NCBI GenBank assembly: GCA_964535025.1 | Contig: CAZHRW010000084.1 | Span: 1-15,190 of the forward strand | Direction: 5' to 3' | Length of the DNA stretch: 15,190 bases | Origin: JAAYZK01 sp964535025 | GTDB taxonomy: Bacteria > Planctomycetota > Phycisphaerae > SM23-33 > FEN-1343 | Part shown: positions 1-7,443 of the stretch, piece after piece | Layout: each line of letters opens with the position of its first letter | Position numbering within the stretch: position 1 is the stretch's first letter | Program-made: the position numbers and the translations under genes | Notes under the pieces: generated by a model | The model's database searches: none | Seen by the model: the letters and a program-made list of their open reading frames with translations, nothing else | What the model was told of the DNA's origin: nothing

Positions 1-2295
1 ATGCACAACACCTACGCCCAGTACCGCCGCGACTTCGACCTGGCGGGCGTGCCGTCGGCGGCCCCGTTTTGCATCACGGCCGACCAGGCGTACATGCTCT
101 ACGTCAACGGCCGCTACGTCGGCCGCGGCCCGGCACGGGGCTACCAGCACCGTTGGCCCTACGACACCCACGACCTGGCCGCCGGCCTGCGGCCGGGGCA
201 CAATTGGATCGCCGTCCGCCACTACAACGGCGGGATCAGCACCTTCGGATACAACTTCCAGTGGCGCGCCGGCCTGCTGTGCGCCGCCGCGTGGGACGGC
301 GTCGACCTGGTCAGCGATGAGACGTGGTTGTCGCGGATTTCCCCGGCGGTGCGGCCGGACGCCAAGCGGGTGAGCGTGCAACTCAACCTCCAGGAGCAGG
401 TCGACGGCCGCCTCGACGACCAGGCGTGGATCCATTCGCCCACGCCCCCATCGGACTGGACGGCAGCGACCACGACGCTCCCGTTCGGCTCGATGCCCTG
501 GCACGCCGTCGAGCCTCGCGGGATTCCCAATCTCACCGGCACCGTCCTGCCCTACCAGCGGACCTGCGCGCAGGCATCGGGCGACTGCGCGCCCGGCTGG
601 GACGACACCGACGACGTCGCCGCCCCGTTGCGGACCGAGCTCAAGACCGCCGCGTGGCGCGAGGCGCCGCCCGGCGTCGCCGACAGCGACGCGCTCGCGC
701 TGCACCTCGAGCCGGCCGGCGCCGGCCGCTTCGCCGCGGTGACGGTCGACCTGGGCCGCCTGAGCGTCGGCACGCTGATCGTCGACGCCGACGGCGCCGC
801 CGGCGGCGAGTGCCTCGATGTCCACTTCTCCGAGCTGCTCAACGATGACGGGTCGCCCTTCGTGCCCGGCGGCATCTCCATGGCCGCACGCCTCATCCTC
901 GCCGAAGGCCACACGCACCACGAATTCTTCCACATCATGGGCCACCGCTACCTGGCGGTCGTCGCCCGCGGCGCCACGCGGCCGCTGCGGGTGCGTGTGA
1001 GCCTGCGGGAGAGCCTCTACCCGCTCGAGGTCACCGGCCGCTTCGACTCGAGCGATGAGACGCTCAACGCCATCCACCGGATCTGCGTCCGCACGCAGCG
1101 GATCTGTGCCCTCGACAGCTACGTCGACACCCCCTGGCGGGAGCAGGCCCAGTGGTGGGGCGACGCCCGCGTGCAGGCGGCCAACACGTTCCACCTCGCC
1201 GACGACCCCCGCCTGCTCGGGCGGGGCATCCGCTCGATCGCCCGCCAGGAAGTGCCCAACGGCCTGACCTACGGCCACGCCCCCACCAACAGCCACGCGT
1301 GCATCCTGCCGGACTTCTCGATCACCTGGGTGCTGAGCCTCTGGGACCACTACTGGCAGACCGGCCGCGTCGACCTGTTCGTCGAGCAGTGGCCCCGCAT
1401 CCAGCGACTGCTGGGCTACTTCAGCGGCGAAGGGCGCGGCTCCACGGGGCTGCTCCGCTACGACCGGCGGTACTGGCTGTTCCTCGACTGGTCCACGCTG
1501 CCCAAGACCGAAACGCCCACGCTGCTGAACCTGTGGTACGGCCTCATGCTCGACCGCCTCGCCCGCCTGGCCGCCCTGGCGGGACTGACCGGCGAGGCCA
1601 TCGAGTTCGAGCGGCAGCGCGACAACCACGCGGCACGGGTCGAGGCCCTGCTGTGGGACGGCGAGGCGCGCCTGGTCCGCGACGGGCTCGATGACGACGG
1701 CCGCCCGCTGGCGTCGTGGTCGGTCCACAGCCAGGCCGCGGCGATCCTCGCGGGGCTCAAGCCCGAGCACCACCGGGCGATGATCGAAGCGCGCCTGCTG
1801 CCCTACCTGCAGGGCCGGGAGCTGACCGATCCGGTGCCGTCGAGCTTCTGGGTGCACTACGTCTACGAAACGATGACCGACGCCGGGTACGGCCGCGAGG
1901 TGGTCGACCACATCCGCCGCAACTACGCGCCGATGGTCCCCTACGGCGGCACGTGGGAGGTCTTCGCGTGGCGGCCGGGCGCCGGGAGCGTCTCGCACGC
2001 GTGGTCGGCCCACCCGATCAAGCACCTGGCCGCGACCCTGGGCGGGATCACCCAGACCGACGCCGCCTGGCGGCGGATCCGCTTCGCCCCGGTCCTCGAC
2101 GACCCCCGCGTCGGCCGCGCCGACGTCACCGTCCCGACCCCGCAGGGCCCGATCCGCGCCGCCTGGAGCCGCGACGACGGGACGGCCGACGTCACGCTCG
2201 ATCTGCCCCCCGGCGTCGAAGCCGTCACGGCCCTGCCCGGCGAAGCGCCCGGCGCCGCCGTCGCAAGCCGCCACTGGCAGGTGCGGATCGGCTGA
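1..2295 (+). CDS. GH78-type alpha-L-rhamnosidase-like glycoside hydrolase
   Basis: Probable inverting glycosidase releasing terminal alpha-L-rhamnose from polysaccharides or glycosides. The N-terminal ~100 residues form the beta-sandwich typical of the family (YRRDFDL, then a YMLYVNGRYVGRGP stretch near residues 31-45). The (alpha/alpha)6 catalytic domain starts near residue 340. The motif DTPWREQAQWWGD at 376-388 places D376, E381 and D388 at the same +5/+12 spacing as the acidic catalytic cluster I recall for Bacillus GH78 RhaB. E653 in YGGTWEVF (648-655) sits where the family's general base is expected, so the active site looks complete. A small C-terminal beta domain follows (about 690-764). 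No signal peptide is visible. The ATG is the first base of the window and homologues usually have some residues before the YRR motif, so the true start may lie upstream. The exact substrate is inferred; a related GH78 specificity is possible. Confidence 0.82.
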   Translation: MHNTYAQYRRDFDLAGVPSAAPFCITADQAYMLYVNGRYVGRGPARGYQHRWPYDTHDLAAGLRPGHNWIAVRHYNGGISTFGYNFQWRAGLLCAAAWDGVDLVSDETWLSRISPAVRPDAKRVSVQLNLQEQVDGRLDDQAWIHSPTPPSDWTAATTTLPFGSMPWHAVEPRGIPNLTGTVLPYQRTCAQASGDCAPGWDDTDDVAAPLRTELKTAAWREAPPGVADSDALALHLEPAGAGRFAAVTVDLGRLSVGTLIVDADGAAGGECLDVHFSELLNDDGSPFVPGGISMAARLILAEGHTHHEFFHIMGHRYLAVVARGATRPLRVRVSLRESLYPLEVTGRFDSSDETLNAIHRICVRTQRICALDSYVDTPWREQAQWWGDARVQAANTFHLADDPRLLGRGIRSIARQEVPNGLTYGHAPTNSHACILPDFSITWVLSLWDHYWQTGRVDLFVEQWPRIQRLLGYFSGEGRGSTGLLRYDRRYWLFLDWSTLPKTETPTLLNLWYGLMLDRLARLAALAGLTGEAIEFERQRDNHAARVEALLWDGEARLVRDGLDDDGRPLASWSVHSQAAAILAGLKPEHHRAMIEARLLPYLQGRELTDPVPSSFWVHYVYETMTDAGYGREVVDHIRRNYAPMVPYGGTWEVFAWRPGAGSVSHAWSAHPIKHLAATLGGITQTDAAWRRIRFAPVLDDPRVGRADVTVPTPQGPIRAAWSRDDGTADVTLDLPPGVEAVTALPGEAPGAAVASRHWQVRIG

Positions 2296-2317
2296 GCCCG
2301 GCACCGCGCAAGCCCGA

Positions 2318-2352
2318 AGGTCGCCCGGGTGGCCTCCGCACCCGGGCGACCT
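2318..2352. terminator. Perfect 14-bp inverted repeat, probable bidirectional terminator
   Basis: Arms AGGTCGCCCGGGTG (2318-2331) and CACCCGGGCGACCT (2339-2352) are exact reverse complements around a 7-nt loop. The hairpin lies 23 bases after the rhamnosidase stop and 26 bases beyond the stop of the convergent membrane-protein gene. No T-run follows on either strand, so it is either a GC-rich terminator working without a U-tract or an mRNA 3'-end stabiliser. Confidence 0.7.
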
Positions 2353-2378
2353 GTGCCGCTGACACCTCCCCCTGCCGA

Positions 2379-3305
2379 CTACGCCTGGCGAACCTCAACC
2401 TCGCGCCCGGGAGCGCCGAGCAGCCCGCCGATGACGGCGGCGACACTGCCCACCAGGAACGAGAAGAAGGTCCACCAGGCGATATCCGCCGACAGCTCGG
2501 CGGCCGTCGCGGCAACCTGCTCGGCCCGCTCGGGGACCTCGCCGAGGGTCCGGCGAAGCTGCTGAGCGGCCTGCTGATACCGGCTGACCCACTGCCGGAC
2601 CTGCCGTTGGGCCTGCTGCTGCGTCATGTCGGTGTTGGCCACCAGCACCTCGACGACGGCCTGTTGATCCTCCTGAGAGATCTCCATCGGATCGCGATCT
2701 TCCAGGAACAACTCCCGCAGGGCCTGGCTCACCTCTTGTTGGCCCTGGCCCTGCCCGTCGGCCTGTCCGCCCTCGCCGAGCAGTTGCGTCGCCTGCTGTT
2801 GGATCGTCTGCCACGCCTGCTGCGGGACGTCGATCTCCTCCGGCGCGACGGCCGACACCGCCTGACCGGCCGCCTGGCCGGCGGCCTGCACGGTCGTGGC
2901 GGTCACGTTCCACAGCCCCCCGACGATCGCGCCGGCAATGCTGTACATCAGGAACAGCCCCAGCAGCGTCGCGAACGACCACGTCACGGCCCCGTGCAGA
3001 ATGCCGCTGATCCTCGTGGGGAACCCCGCCAGTCGTCCGGCGGCCCAGCCGCCGACGAACAGGGCGACGATCGTCGAGATGATCCACCAGATCCCGGCCC
3101 CCACGCCCAGCCCGCTCATGGGGGCCTCCTCCTCGGCCGGGTTGATCGTCTCGAGTCCGACGGCCGTCCCCAGGCTGCCCAGCAGCAGTTGGACGCCTAT
3201 CACGACGAAAACCCCGGCGAAGATCGCCGCCCACGAACAGCGCTTGATTCGTCCGGCATAGACCGCCGACGTCTCCGCGGTCGTGTGTTCGGTCTGCCCG
3301 TTCAT
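2379..3305 (-). CDS. Four-helix membrane protein with Gln-rich loop
   Basis: Unknown function. Hydrophobic segments lie at about 24-51 (SWAAIFAGVFVVIGVQLLLG), 68-93, 106-131 and 277-299. The first three form a compact bundle resembling a group of uncharacterised bacterial membrane proteins that begin with an S-W-x-A-I-x-A-G helix; in some genomes these are loosely called PhnA-like. Between helices 3 and 4 is a ~145-residue hydrophilic, probably helical region rich in Gln, Ala and Glu (QQAWQTIQQQ, QGQGQQ, MTQQQAQRQ), possibly a coiled coil or surface domain. The start is supported by a strong Shine-Dalgarno sequence, GGAGG, six bases before the ATG. The gene stands alone, convergent with the rhamnosidase. 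No catalytic motif is visible; a role in the envelope is inference only. Confidence 0.8.
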   Translation of the reverse strand: MNGQTEHTTAETSAVYAGRIKRCSWAAIFAGVFVVIGVQLLLGSLGTAVGLETINPAEEEAPMSGLGVGAGIWWIISTIVALFVGGWAAGRLAGFPTRISGILHGAVTWSFATLLGLFLMYSIAGAIVGGLWNVTATTVQAAGQAAGQAVSAVAPEEIDVPQQAWQTIQQQATQLLGEGGQADGQGQGQQEVSQALRELFLEDRDPMEISQEDQQAVVEVLVANTDMTQQQAQRQVRQWVSRYQQAAQQLRRTLGEVPERAEQVAATAAELSADIAWWTFFSFLVGSVAAVIGGLLGAPGREVEVRQA

Positions 3306-3392
3306 ACCTCACCTCCGCCTGCAAGGCGCGACTCCCCTTCGACGTGTCGACTGCTCGCCCATCCTGACGCCCGGACGAGCGGGCACTAGCGC

Positions 3393-3398
3393 ATTGTA
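3393..3398 (-). promoter_or_regulatory. Candidate -10 box of the membrane-protein gene
   Basis: On the minus strand the hexamer TACAAT lies about 88 bases upstream of the ATG. It matches the sigma-70 -10 consensus at five of six positions, but no convincing -35 box is present at 16-18 bases, so support is weak. The implied leader of about 80 nt ends in a good ribosome-binding site. Confidence 0.35.
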
Positions 3399-3677
3399 GG
3401 CCCCCCGCCGTGGGGACCGGTCGCCGCGGCGCCGCCGAATGCCCATCCACCGCAGGATTCGCCCCTCGGCCGACCATGTGACCGGCCTGCACCGCCTGTG
3501 CCGCGCCGCACACCGCCCCCATCGCCCCATCCCTCCACCCGCGGCAGCGCCAACGGACCGGCCGCCCCGCGGCCCTGCGCCCATGAGCCGCACACCGCCG
3601 GCGGCCGATCGCCAGGTCACACGCAACCCTCGCCGGCGCCGCGGCTTGGGCACCCTCGCCGAAATCCGCTAAAGCCC
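3399..3677. other. Intergenic stretch, no gene recognised
   Basis: GC-rich DNA between the membrane-protein promoter and the tRNA-Asn promoter. Several open frames cross it on both strands, but their translations are low-complexity Arg/Gly/Pro/Ala and none has a ribosome-binding site or a recognisable motif. I see no repeat array, RNA gene or mobile-element remnant. Confidence 0.5.
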
Positions 3678-3705
3678 TTGACACCCCGGACCGAAACCCT
3701 ATGAT
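3678..3705 (+). promoter_or_regulatory. Strong sigma-70 promoter of tRNA-Asn
   Basis: TTGACA at 3678-3683 (perfect -35) and TATGAT at 3700-3705 (five of six for -10) are separated by 16 bases. The predicted transcript starts near 3712, about 33 bases before the mature tRNA, as expected for a tRNA with a short 5' leader. This is the best consensus promoter in the window. Confidence 0.85.
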
Positions 3706-3744
3706 TAGGCGTTCTACCCCACACGGGTAGACCGGATGACCGAT

Positions 3745-3817
3745 TCCCCGATAGCTCAATCGGTAGAGCGAGCGGCTGTTAACCGCTAGGTTCTAGGTTC
3801 GAGTCCTAGTCGGGGAG
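3745..3817 (+). tRNA. tRNA-Asn (anticodon GUU)
   Basis: A 73-nt cloverleaf can be drawn completely. The acceptor stem TCCCCGA/TCGGGGA is 7 bp with discriminator G3817. The D-arm is GCTC/GAGC, the anticodon stem AGCGG/CCGCT encloses the loop CTGTTAA with anticodon GTT at 3778-3780, and the T-arm CTAGG/CCTAG encloses TTCGAGT. The 3' CCA is not encoded and must be added by a nucleotidyltransferase. It has its own promoter and is followed immediately by a terminator, so it is a single-gene transcription unit. No duplicated tRNA end or integrase marks it as an integration site in this window. Confidence 0.97.
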
Positions 3818-3819
3818 AT

Positions 3820-3852
3820 CACCCCAGGTGCAAACGAGCACTTGGGGTGTTT
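3820..3852 (+). terminator. Rho-independent-type terminator of tRNA-Asn
   Basis: A 12-bp stem (CACCCCAGGTGC at 3820-3831 with GCACTTGGGGTG at 3838-3849, one G-U pair) closes a 6-nt loop, AAACGA, and is followed by TTTCGTT. It begins three bases after the tRNA discriminator. Confidence 0.85.
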
Positions 3853-3912
3853 CGTTGACCGGCCGGCCGTTGCAGGGGCGCCGCGGCGGCGGGTTCCCTT
3901 GGGTGGCTCCCG

Positions 3913-3921
3913 TGCTATAAT
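3913..3921 (+). promoter_or_regulatory. Extended -10 promoter abutting the DUF1846 start codon
   Basis: TGCTATAAT contains the perfect -10 hexamer TATAAT at 3916-3921 with the TGn extension. Only seven bases (GCCCGCC) separate it from the ATG at 3929, so transcription should begin at or within about one base of the start codon. There is no Shine-Dalgarno sequence in front of the ATG, and the -35 region is weak (TTCCCT at 3894-3899). This is the arrangement of a leaderless mRNA. Confidence 0.75.
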
Positions 3922-3928
3922 GCCCGCC

Positions 3929-5509
3929 ATGAGTAGCAATATCGATAGTCCCCAGGCCGCCGGTTCGATGCGACAGGGGGCCCTGTGGGCCGAGGCGGAG
4001 ACGGGGTTCGACAACGAGCGTTACCTCGCCGAGCAGACCGCCGCGATCCTGCGGCGGGTGGCGGACAGCTCGGGCAAGCTGTATCTGGAATTCGGCGGCA
4101 AGCTGATCTTCGACTATCACGCGGCCCGGGTGCTGCCGGGGTACGACCCGAACGTCAAGATGCGGCTGCTGCAGCGGCTGAAGGCCGACGCCGAGATCAT
4201 CCTCTGCATCTACGCCGGGCACATCGAGCAGCGCAAGGTGCGGGCGGATTTCGGCATCACCTACGATGCCGACGCGTTCAAGCTGATCGACGACCTGCGC
4301 GACTGGGGGCTGGATGTCTCGGCGGTGGTGATCACCCGCTTCCGAGGCCAGCCCGCCGCGGTGGCGTTCGAGACCAAGCTCCGCCGGCGCGGGATCCGGA
4401 CCGTGACGCATCCGCCCATCGAAGGCTATCCCGCCGACATCGACCGGATCGTCAGCGATCACGGCTATGGCGCCAACCCGTTCATCCCCACCCGCAAACC
4501 GCTGGTGGTCATCACCGGCCCGGGTCCCAACAGCGGCAAGATGGCGACGTGCCTGTCGCAGATCTACCACGAACATCATCACGGACAGCAAGCCGCGTAC
4601 GCCAAGTTCGAGACCTTTCCGATCTGGAGCCTGCCGCTGCGGCACCCGGTGAACCTCGCCTACGAGGCCGCGACCGCCGACATCCGGGACTTCAACCTGG
4701 TCGACCCGTTCCACCTGGAGGCCTACGGGGAGACGGCGGTCAACTACAACCGCGACGTCGAGAGCTTCCCGGTCCTGCGGGCCATCCTCGAACGGATCAC
4801 ACGCAACGGGCGGCTGTACCGCTCGCCGACGGACATGGGCGTCAACCGGGCGGGGTTCGCCATCGTCAACGACCAGCGCGTCCGCCGCGCCGCGATGCAG
4901 GAGATCATCCGGCGGCGGTTCCGCTACGCGTGCGAGTACGCCATGGGCATGGCCGACGCCCAGACGATCGAGCGCGTGGAGGTGTTGATGAAGGAGCTGG
5001 AGGTCCGGCCGGAGCACCGGCCGCCGGTGCTGCCGGCGCGACGCGCCGCCGAGGAGGCGCTGGCCGCGCCCCACAAGGGCAACGAGGGCGTGGTCTGCGG
5101 CGCCGCGCTGACGCTCAGCGACGGCACCATCGCCACCGGCGTCAACTCGCCGCTGATGCACGCCGCCAGCAGCGTGATCCTCAACGCCACCAAGATGCTC
5201 GCCGGCATCCCCGACAAGCTCCACCTCCTCTCGCCGATGATCATCCAGTCCGTCGCCGCGCTGAAACAGGATGTCATGCAGCGCAGGACCGTCAGCCTGG
5301 ACCTGGAGGAAACGCTGGTCGCCCTGGCCATCGCGGCCACGACCAACCCGACGGCCGAGATGGCCGTCGCCCAGTTGGGACGGCTGCGCGGGTGTGAAAT
5401 GCACATGACCCACATCCCCACGCCCGGCGATGACACCGGCCTGCGCCGGTTGGGGGTGAACCTGACCTGCGATCCGCAGTTCTCCAGCAGCAGCCTGTTC
5501 GTGCGCTGA
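3929..5509 (+). CDS. UPF0371 / DUF1846 family protein
   Basis: A conserved protein of unknown biochemical role, 526 residues from the chosen start, about 25-30 more than the usual ~500. Family signatures are GFDNERYLAEQTAAIL near the N-terminus, LYLEFGGKLIFDYHAARVLPG, the P-loop-like ITGPGPNSGKMATCLSQ (GPGPNSGK at 197-204), YAKFETFPIW, DPFHLEAYGETAVNYNRD, SPTDMGVN, NPTAEMAVAQLGRLRGCE and a C-terminal LGVNLTCDP. The P-loop-like segment suggests nucleotide or phosphate binding, but I know of no established reaction. Starts at 3842 and 3920 are in frame, but the -10 box at 3916-3921 would then lie inside the coding region, so the ATG at 3929 is preferred. No signal peptide; cytoplasmic. It appears to be transcribed alone, and the next gene has its own promoter candidate. 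Confidence 0.9.
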   Translation: MSSNIDSPQAAGSMRQGALWAEAETGFDNERYLAEQTAAILRRVADSSGKLYLEFGGKLIFDYHAARVLPGYDPNVKMRLLQRLKADAEIILCIYAGHIEQRKVRADFGITYDADAFKLIDDLRDWGLDVSAVVITRFRGQPAAVAFETKLRRRGIRTVTHPPIEGYPADIDRIVSDHGYGANPFIPTRKPLVVITGPGPNSGKMATCLSQIYHEHHHGQQAAYAKFETFPIWSLPLRHPVNLAYEAATADIRDFNLVDPFHLEAYGETAVNYNRDVESFPVLRAILERITRNGRLYRSPTDMGVNRAGFAIVNDQRVRRAAMQEIIRRRFRYACEYAMGMADAQTIERVEVLMKELEVRPEHRPPVLPARRAAEEALAAPHKGNEGVVCGAALTLSDGTIATGVNSPLMHAASSVILNATKMLAGIPDKLHLLSPMIIQSVAALKQDVMQRRTVSLDLEETLVALAIAATTNPTAEMAVAQLGRLRGCEMHMTHIPTPGDDTGLRRLGVNLTCDPQFSSSSLFVR

Positions 5510-5538
5510 CCGCGCGAGTCCTCCCGCGACCTTACGGG

Positions 5539-5567
5539 TGGACAGGCCCCGTTCGCCCTGCTATACG
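5539..5567 (+). promoter_or_regulatory. Candidate promoter of the GMP-synthetase-like gene
   Basis: TGGACA at 5539-5544 (five of six for -35), a 17-base spacer, and TATACG at 5562-5567 (four of six for -10) preceded by the TGC extension. The implied leader is about 90 nt and includes two GACAGG copies 13 bases apart. I see no riboswitch fold in it that I can name. Confidence 0.5.
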
Positions 5568-5662
5568 AAGGGCTCGCCGTCCTGCCGGAAGAGGCGGCTG
5601 ATATCAAGACAGGCGGGCGAGATCGCGACAGGACGATCGGCCCGCCGAGCCCTGGAGAGCGT

Positions 5663-6595
5663 ATGGACGGCAACCGATTCATCGAAGACCAGACCCGCGA
5701 GCTGCGCGAAACCGTGGGAGACAAAATCGCCATCAACGCCCTGAGCGGCGGCGTCGACAGTTCCGTGGTGACCGCCCTGGGCCACCGGGCCCTCGGCGAG
5801 AAGCTCAAGACGGTGTTCGTCGACAACGCGCTGATGCGCGAGGGCGAGCCCGAGCGCGTCGTCCGGGCCTTCGAGGCCATGGACATCCCCGTGGACCTCG
5901 TCGACGCCCGCGACGAGTTCCTCTCGGCGCTGAAGGGGCTGACCGACCCGGAGGCCAAGCGCCGCGCGATCACCGAGACGTTCTACAAGACCGTCTTCGG
6001 CCGGATCGTCCGGGACTCCGGCGCCACCTTCCTGCTCCATGGGACCATCCTCACGGACATCGAGGAAACGGTGGCCGGCATCAAACGCCAGCACAACATC
6101 CTGTCGCAACTGGGCATCGATCCCCAGCAGGCGTACGGCTACCAGGTCCTCGAACCCCTCAAGACGCTGCGCAAGGACGGCGTGCGCGAGGTGGCCGCGT
6201 GCCTCGGGCTGCCCGACGACATGGCCCGGCGCATCCCCTTCCCCGGCCCCGCCCTGGCGGCCCGCATCGTCGGCGAGGTCACCGCCGAACGCCTGGCGAC
6301 GGTGCGCGCGGCCACCAGGATCGTCGAAGAGCAGCTCGCCTCGACGGGCGCGTTCCAGTACCTGGCGGTCCTGCTCAACGACCGCGCGACCGGCATCCGC
6401 GACGGCAAGCGGGAGTTCGGCAACATCATCGTCGTCCGCTGCATCGAGAGCACCGACGCCCGCACGGCGACGGTGACCGAGCTCGGCTGGGACACGCTCC
6501 ACGCCCTCGCCGAGCAGATCACCGCCCTGCCCGGCGTGAATCGCTGCCTGTACGACCTGACGCCCAAGCCGCCGGCCACCGTCGAGTATATCTGA
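5663..6595 (+). CDS. Stand-alone GMP-synthetase-like PP-loop ATPase
   Basis: Resembles the ATP-pyrophosphatase plus dimerisation part of GMP synthetase (GuaA), which adenylates XMP for amination to GMP. The PP-loop LSGGVDSS is at 27-34, followed by TVFVDNALMRE (50-60), LLHGTILTDIEET (124-136), an RIPFPGPALAAR stretch from 190, and the C-terminus GVNRCLYDLTPKPPATVEYI. At 310 residues it has no glutamine amidotransferase domain, like archaeal two-subunit enzymes. None is encoded nearby. Several residues differ from classic GuaA as I know it: the usual VDHG is VDNA, the usual QGT(I/L)YPD is HGTILTD, the usual HPFPGPG is IPFPGPA, and the final IEWE is VEYI. It may therefore be a paralogue with another substrate, so no gene symbol is given. 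The ATG has GGAGAG about 4 bases upstream. Cytoplasmic, probably dimeric. Confidence 0.85.
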   Translation: MDGNRFIEDQTRELRETVGDKIAINALSGGVDSSVVTALGHRALGEKLKTVFVDNALMREGEPERVVRAFEAMDIPVDLVDARDEFLSALKGLTDPEAKRRAITETFYKTVFGRIVRDSGATFLLHGTILTDIEETVAGIKRQHNILSQLGIDPQQAYGYQVLEPLKTLRKDGVREVAACLGLPDDMARRIPFPGPALAARIVGEVTAERLATVRAATRIVEEQLASTGAFQYLAVLLNDRATGIRDGKREFGNIIVVRCIESTDARTATVTELGWDTLHALAEQITALPGVNRCLYDLTPKPPATVEYI

Positions 6596-6650
6596 CGCAT
6601 CACCCGGCTGCGGACGTTCTTGCGGTCGCCTATGGCGATGCCCTTGACCC

Positions 6651-6668
6651 CCCCCCGAGGCCGGGGGG
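6651..6668. terminator. Short GC hairpin between convergent genes
   Basis: CCCCCCG (6651-6657) pairs with CGGGGGG (6662-6668) around AGGC. It lies in the 127-base gap between the convergent GMP-synthetase-like and HAD genes. With no T-run it is only a possible terminator or transcript end for either strand. Confidence 0.4.
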
Positions 6669-6722
6669 CAATCGTCTTGCGCACGAGCTTGACCGGCTTG
6701 ATCTCGGACGGGTGGATGCTCG

Positions 6723-7436
6723 TCAAAGCTGTCCGAGGCGCGCCGGCAGGTCCGCCAGCGTCGTCAGGTCGGCCGTCTCGCAGGTGCCCGTGCGATCGAT
6801 CAGCAGGGCGTCCATGCCGATGGCGCGGGGGCCGGCAAGGTCCCACCGCGGGTCGTCGCCGACGAAGACCGCCCGGCCGGGCGTGACATCCAGCAGCCGG
6901 CAGAGCCGGTGAAACCCCTGCGGCGCGGGCTTGCGCCAGCCGGTGTCGGTGCAGAAGACGACGGCGTCGACGGCCTCGATCAGGCCGTGACGGACCAGTT
7001 CCTCCCGCCACAGCTCGCCCGGCGTGCCCCAGGGCGTATTCGAGAGGATCCCCAGTTTCAGCCCGTCGGCGCGCAGGTGCCGCAGCATGGGGTGAACGTC
7101 ATCCTCAAGGCGCGCCGTGGCGAACACCGGCGTGACGAAGGCGCGGATCATCGCATCCACCAGTGCCGCATCGGCGCGGTCATCGGCCAGATCGAAGATC
7201 GCCGCCAGCCGCTCGGCCAAGGGGCGGACGGCGTGATCGGCGGATTCGCCCCGCTGGGCCTGCACCGCCGCGGCGAGGCGCGGACCATCGAGGACACCCA
7301 GCCCGCGGCCGCGAAGGACATCGGCGACGGCCGCAATGGCCTCATCGAGAACGCCGGGCCATTGCTCGCGGGTGAAGTAACTCACCAGCGTATTGCCATA
7401 ATCGAACAGCACGGCCTCGTGTCGGTATCGCGGCAT
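6723..7436 (-). CDS. HAD-superfamily hydrolase-like protein
   Basis: A haloacid-dehalogenase-fold protein of 237 residues from the chosen start, with a helical cap between motifs I and II. Motif I is LFDYGNTLV (nucleophile Asp12), motif II is GILSNT (Ser132), motif III is the Lys in GWRKPAPQGF (Lys169), and motif IV is VGDDPRWDLAG (Asp194, Asp195, Asp199). The position two after the nucleophile is Gly, where most HAD phosphatases carry the general acid/base Asp, so phosphatase activity is less certain. Longer in-frame starts exist at 7448 (ATG) and 7511 (GTG). A TTGAAA-17-TATGGT promoter ends seven bases before the ATG at 7436, and no start has a Shine-Dalgarno sequence, so 7436 is preferred. 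Cytoplasmic; substrate unknown. Downstream of the cation ATPase on the same strand, but with its own promoter. Confidence 0.85.
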   Translation of the reverse strand: MPRYRHEAVLFDYGNTLVSYFTREQWPGVLDEAIAAVADVLRGRGLGVLDGPRLAAAVQAQRGESADHAVRPLAERLAAIFDLADDRADAALVDAMIRAFVTPVFATARLEDDVHPMLRHLRADGLKLGILSNTPWGTPGELWREELVRHGLIEAVDAVVFCTDTGWRKPAPQGFHRLCRLLDVTPGRAVFVGDDPRWDLAGPRAIGMDALLIDRTGTCETADLTTLADLPARLGQL

Positions 7437-7443
7437 GGGCGGG

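Noticed and set aside
3309..3653. Arg/Gly-rich frames on both strands in the 3306-3677 gap
   Set aside because: Low-complexity translations with no ribosome-binding site; typical of random frames at this GC content.
3745..3817. tRNA-Asn as an integration site of a genomic island
   Set aside because: No integrase gene and no partial repeat of the tRNA 3' end was seen in the window.
3842..3928. Longer DUF1846 protein starting at 3842
   Set aside because: The start lies inside the tRNA terminator hairpin and the added residues are unlike the family; the -10 box would be inside the coding region.
5510..5662. Purine riboswitch upstream of the GMP-synthetase-like gene
   Set aside because: The gene type makes one plausible, but I could not find the conserved three-way junction or paired loops by eye.
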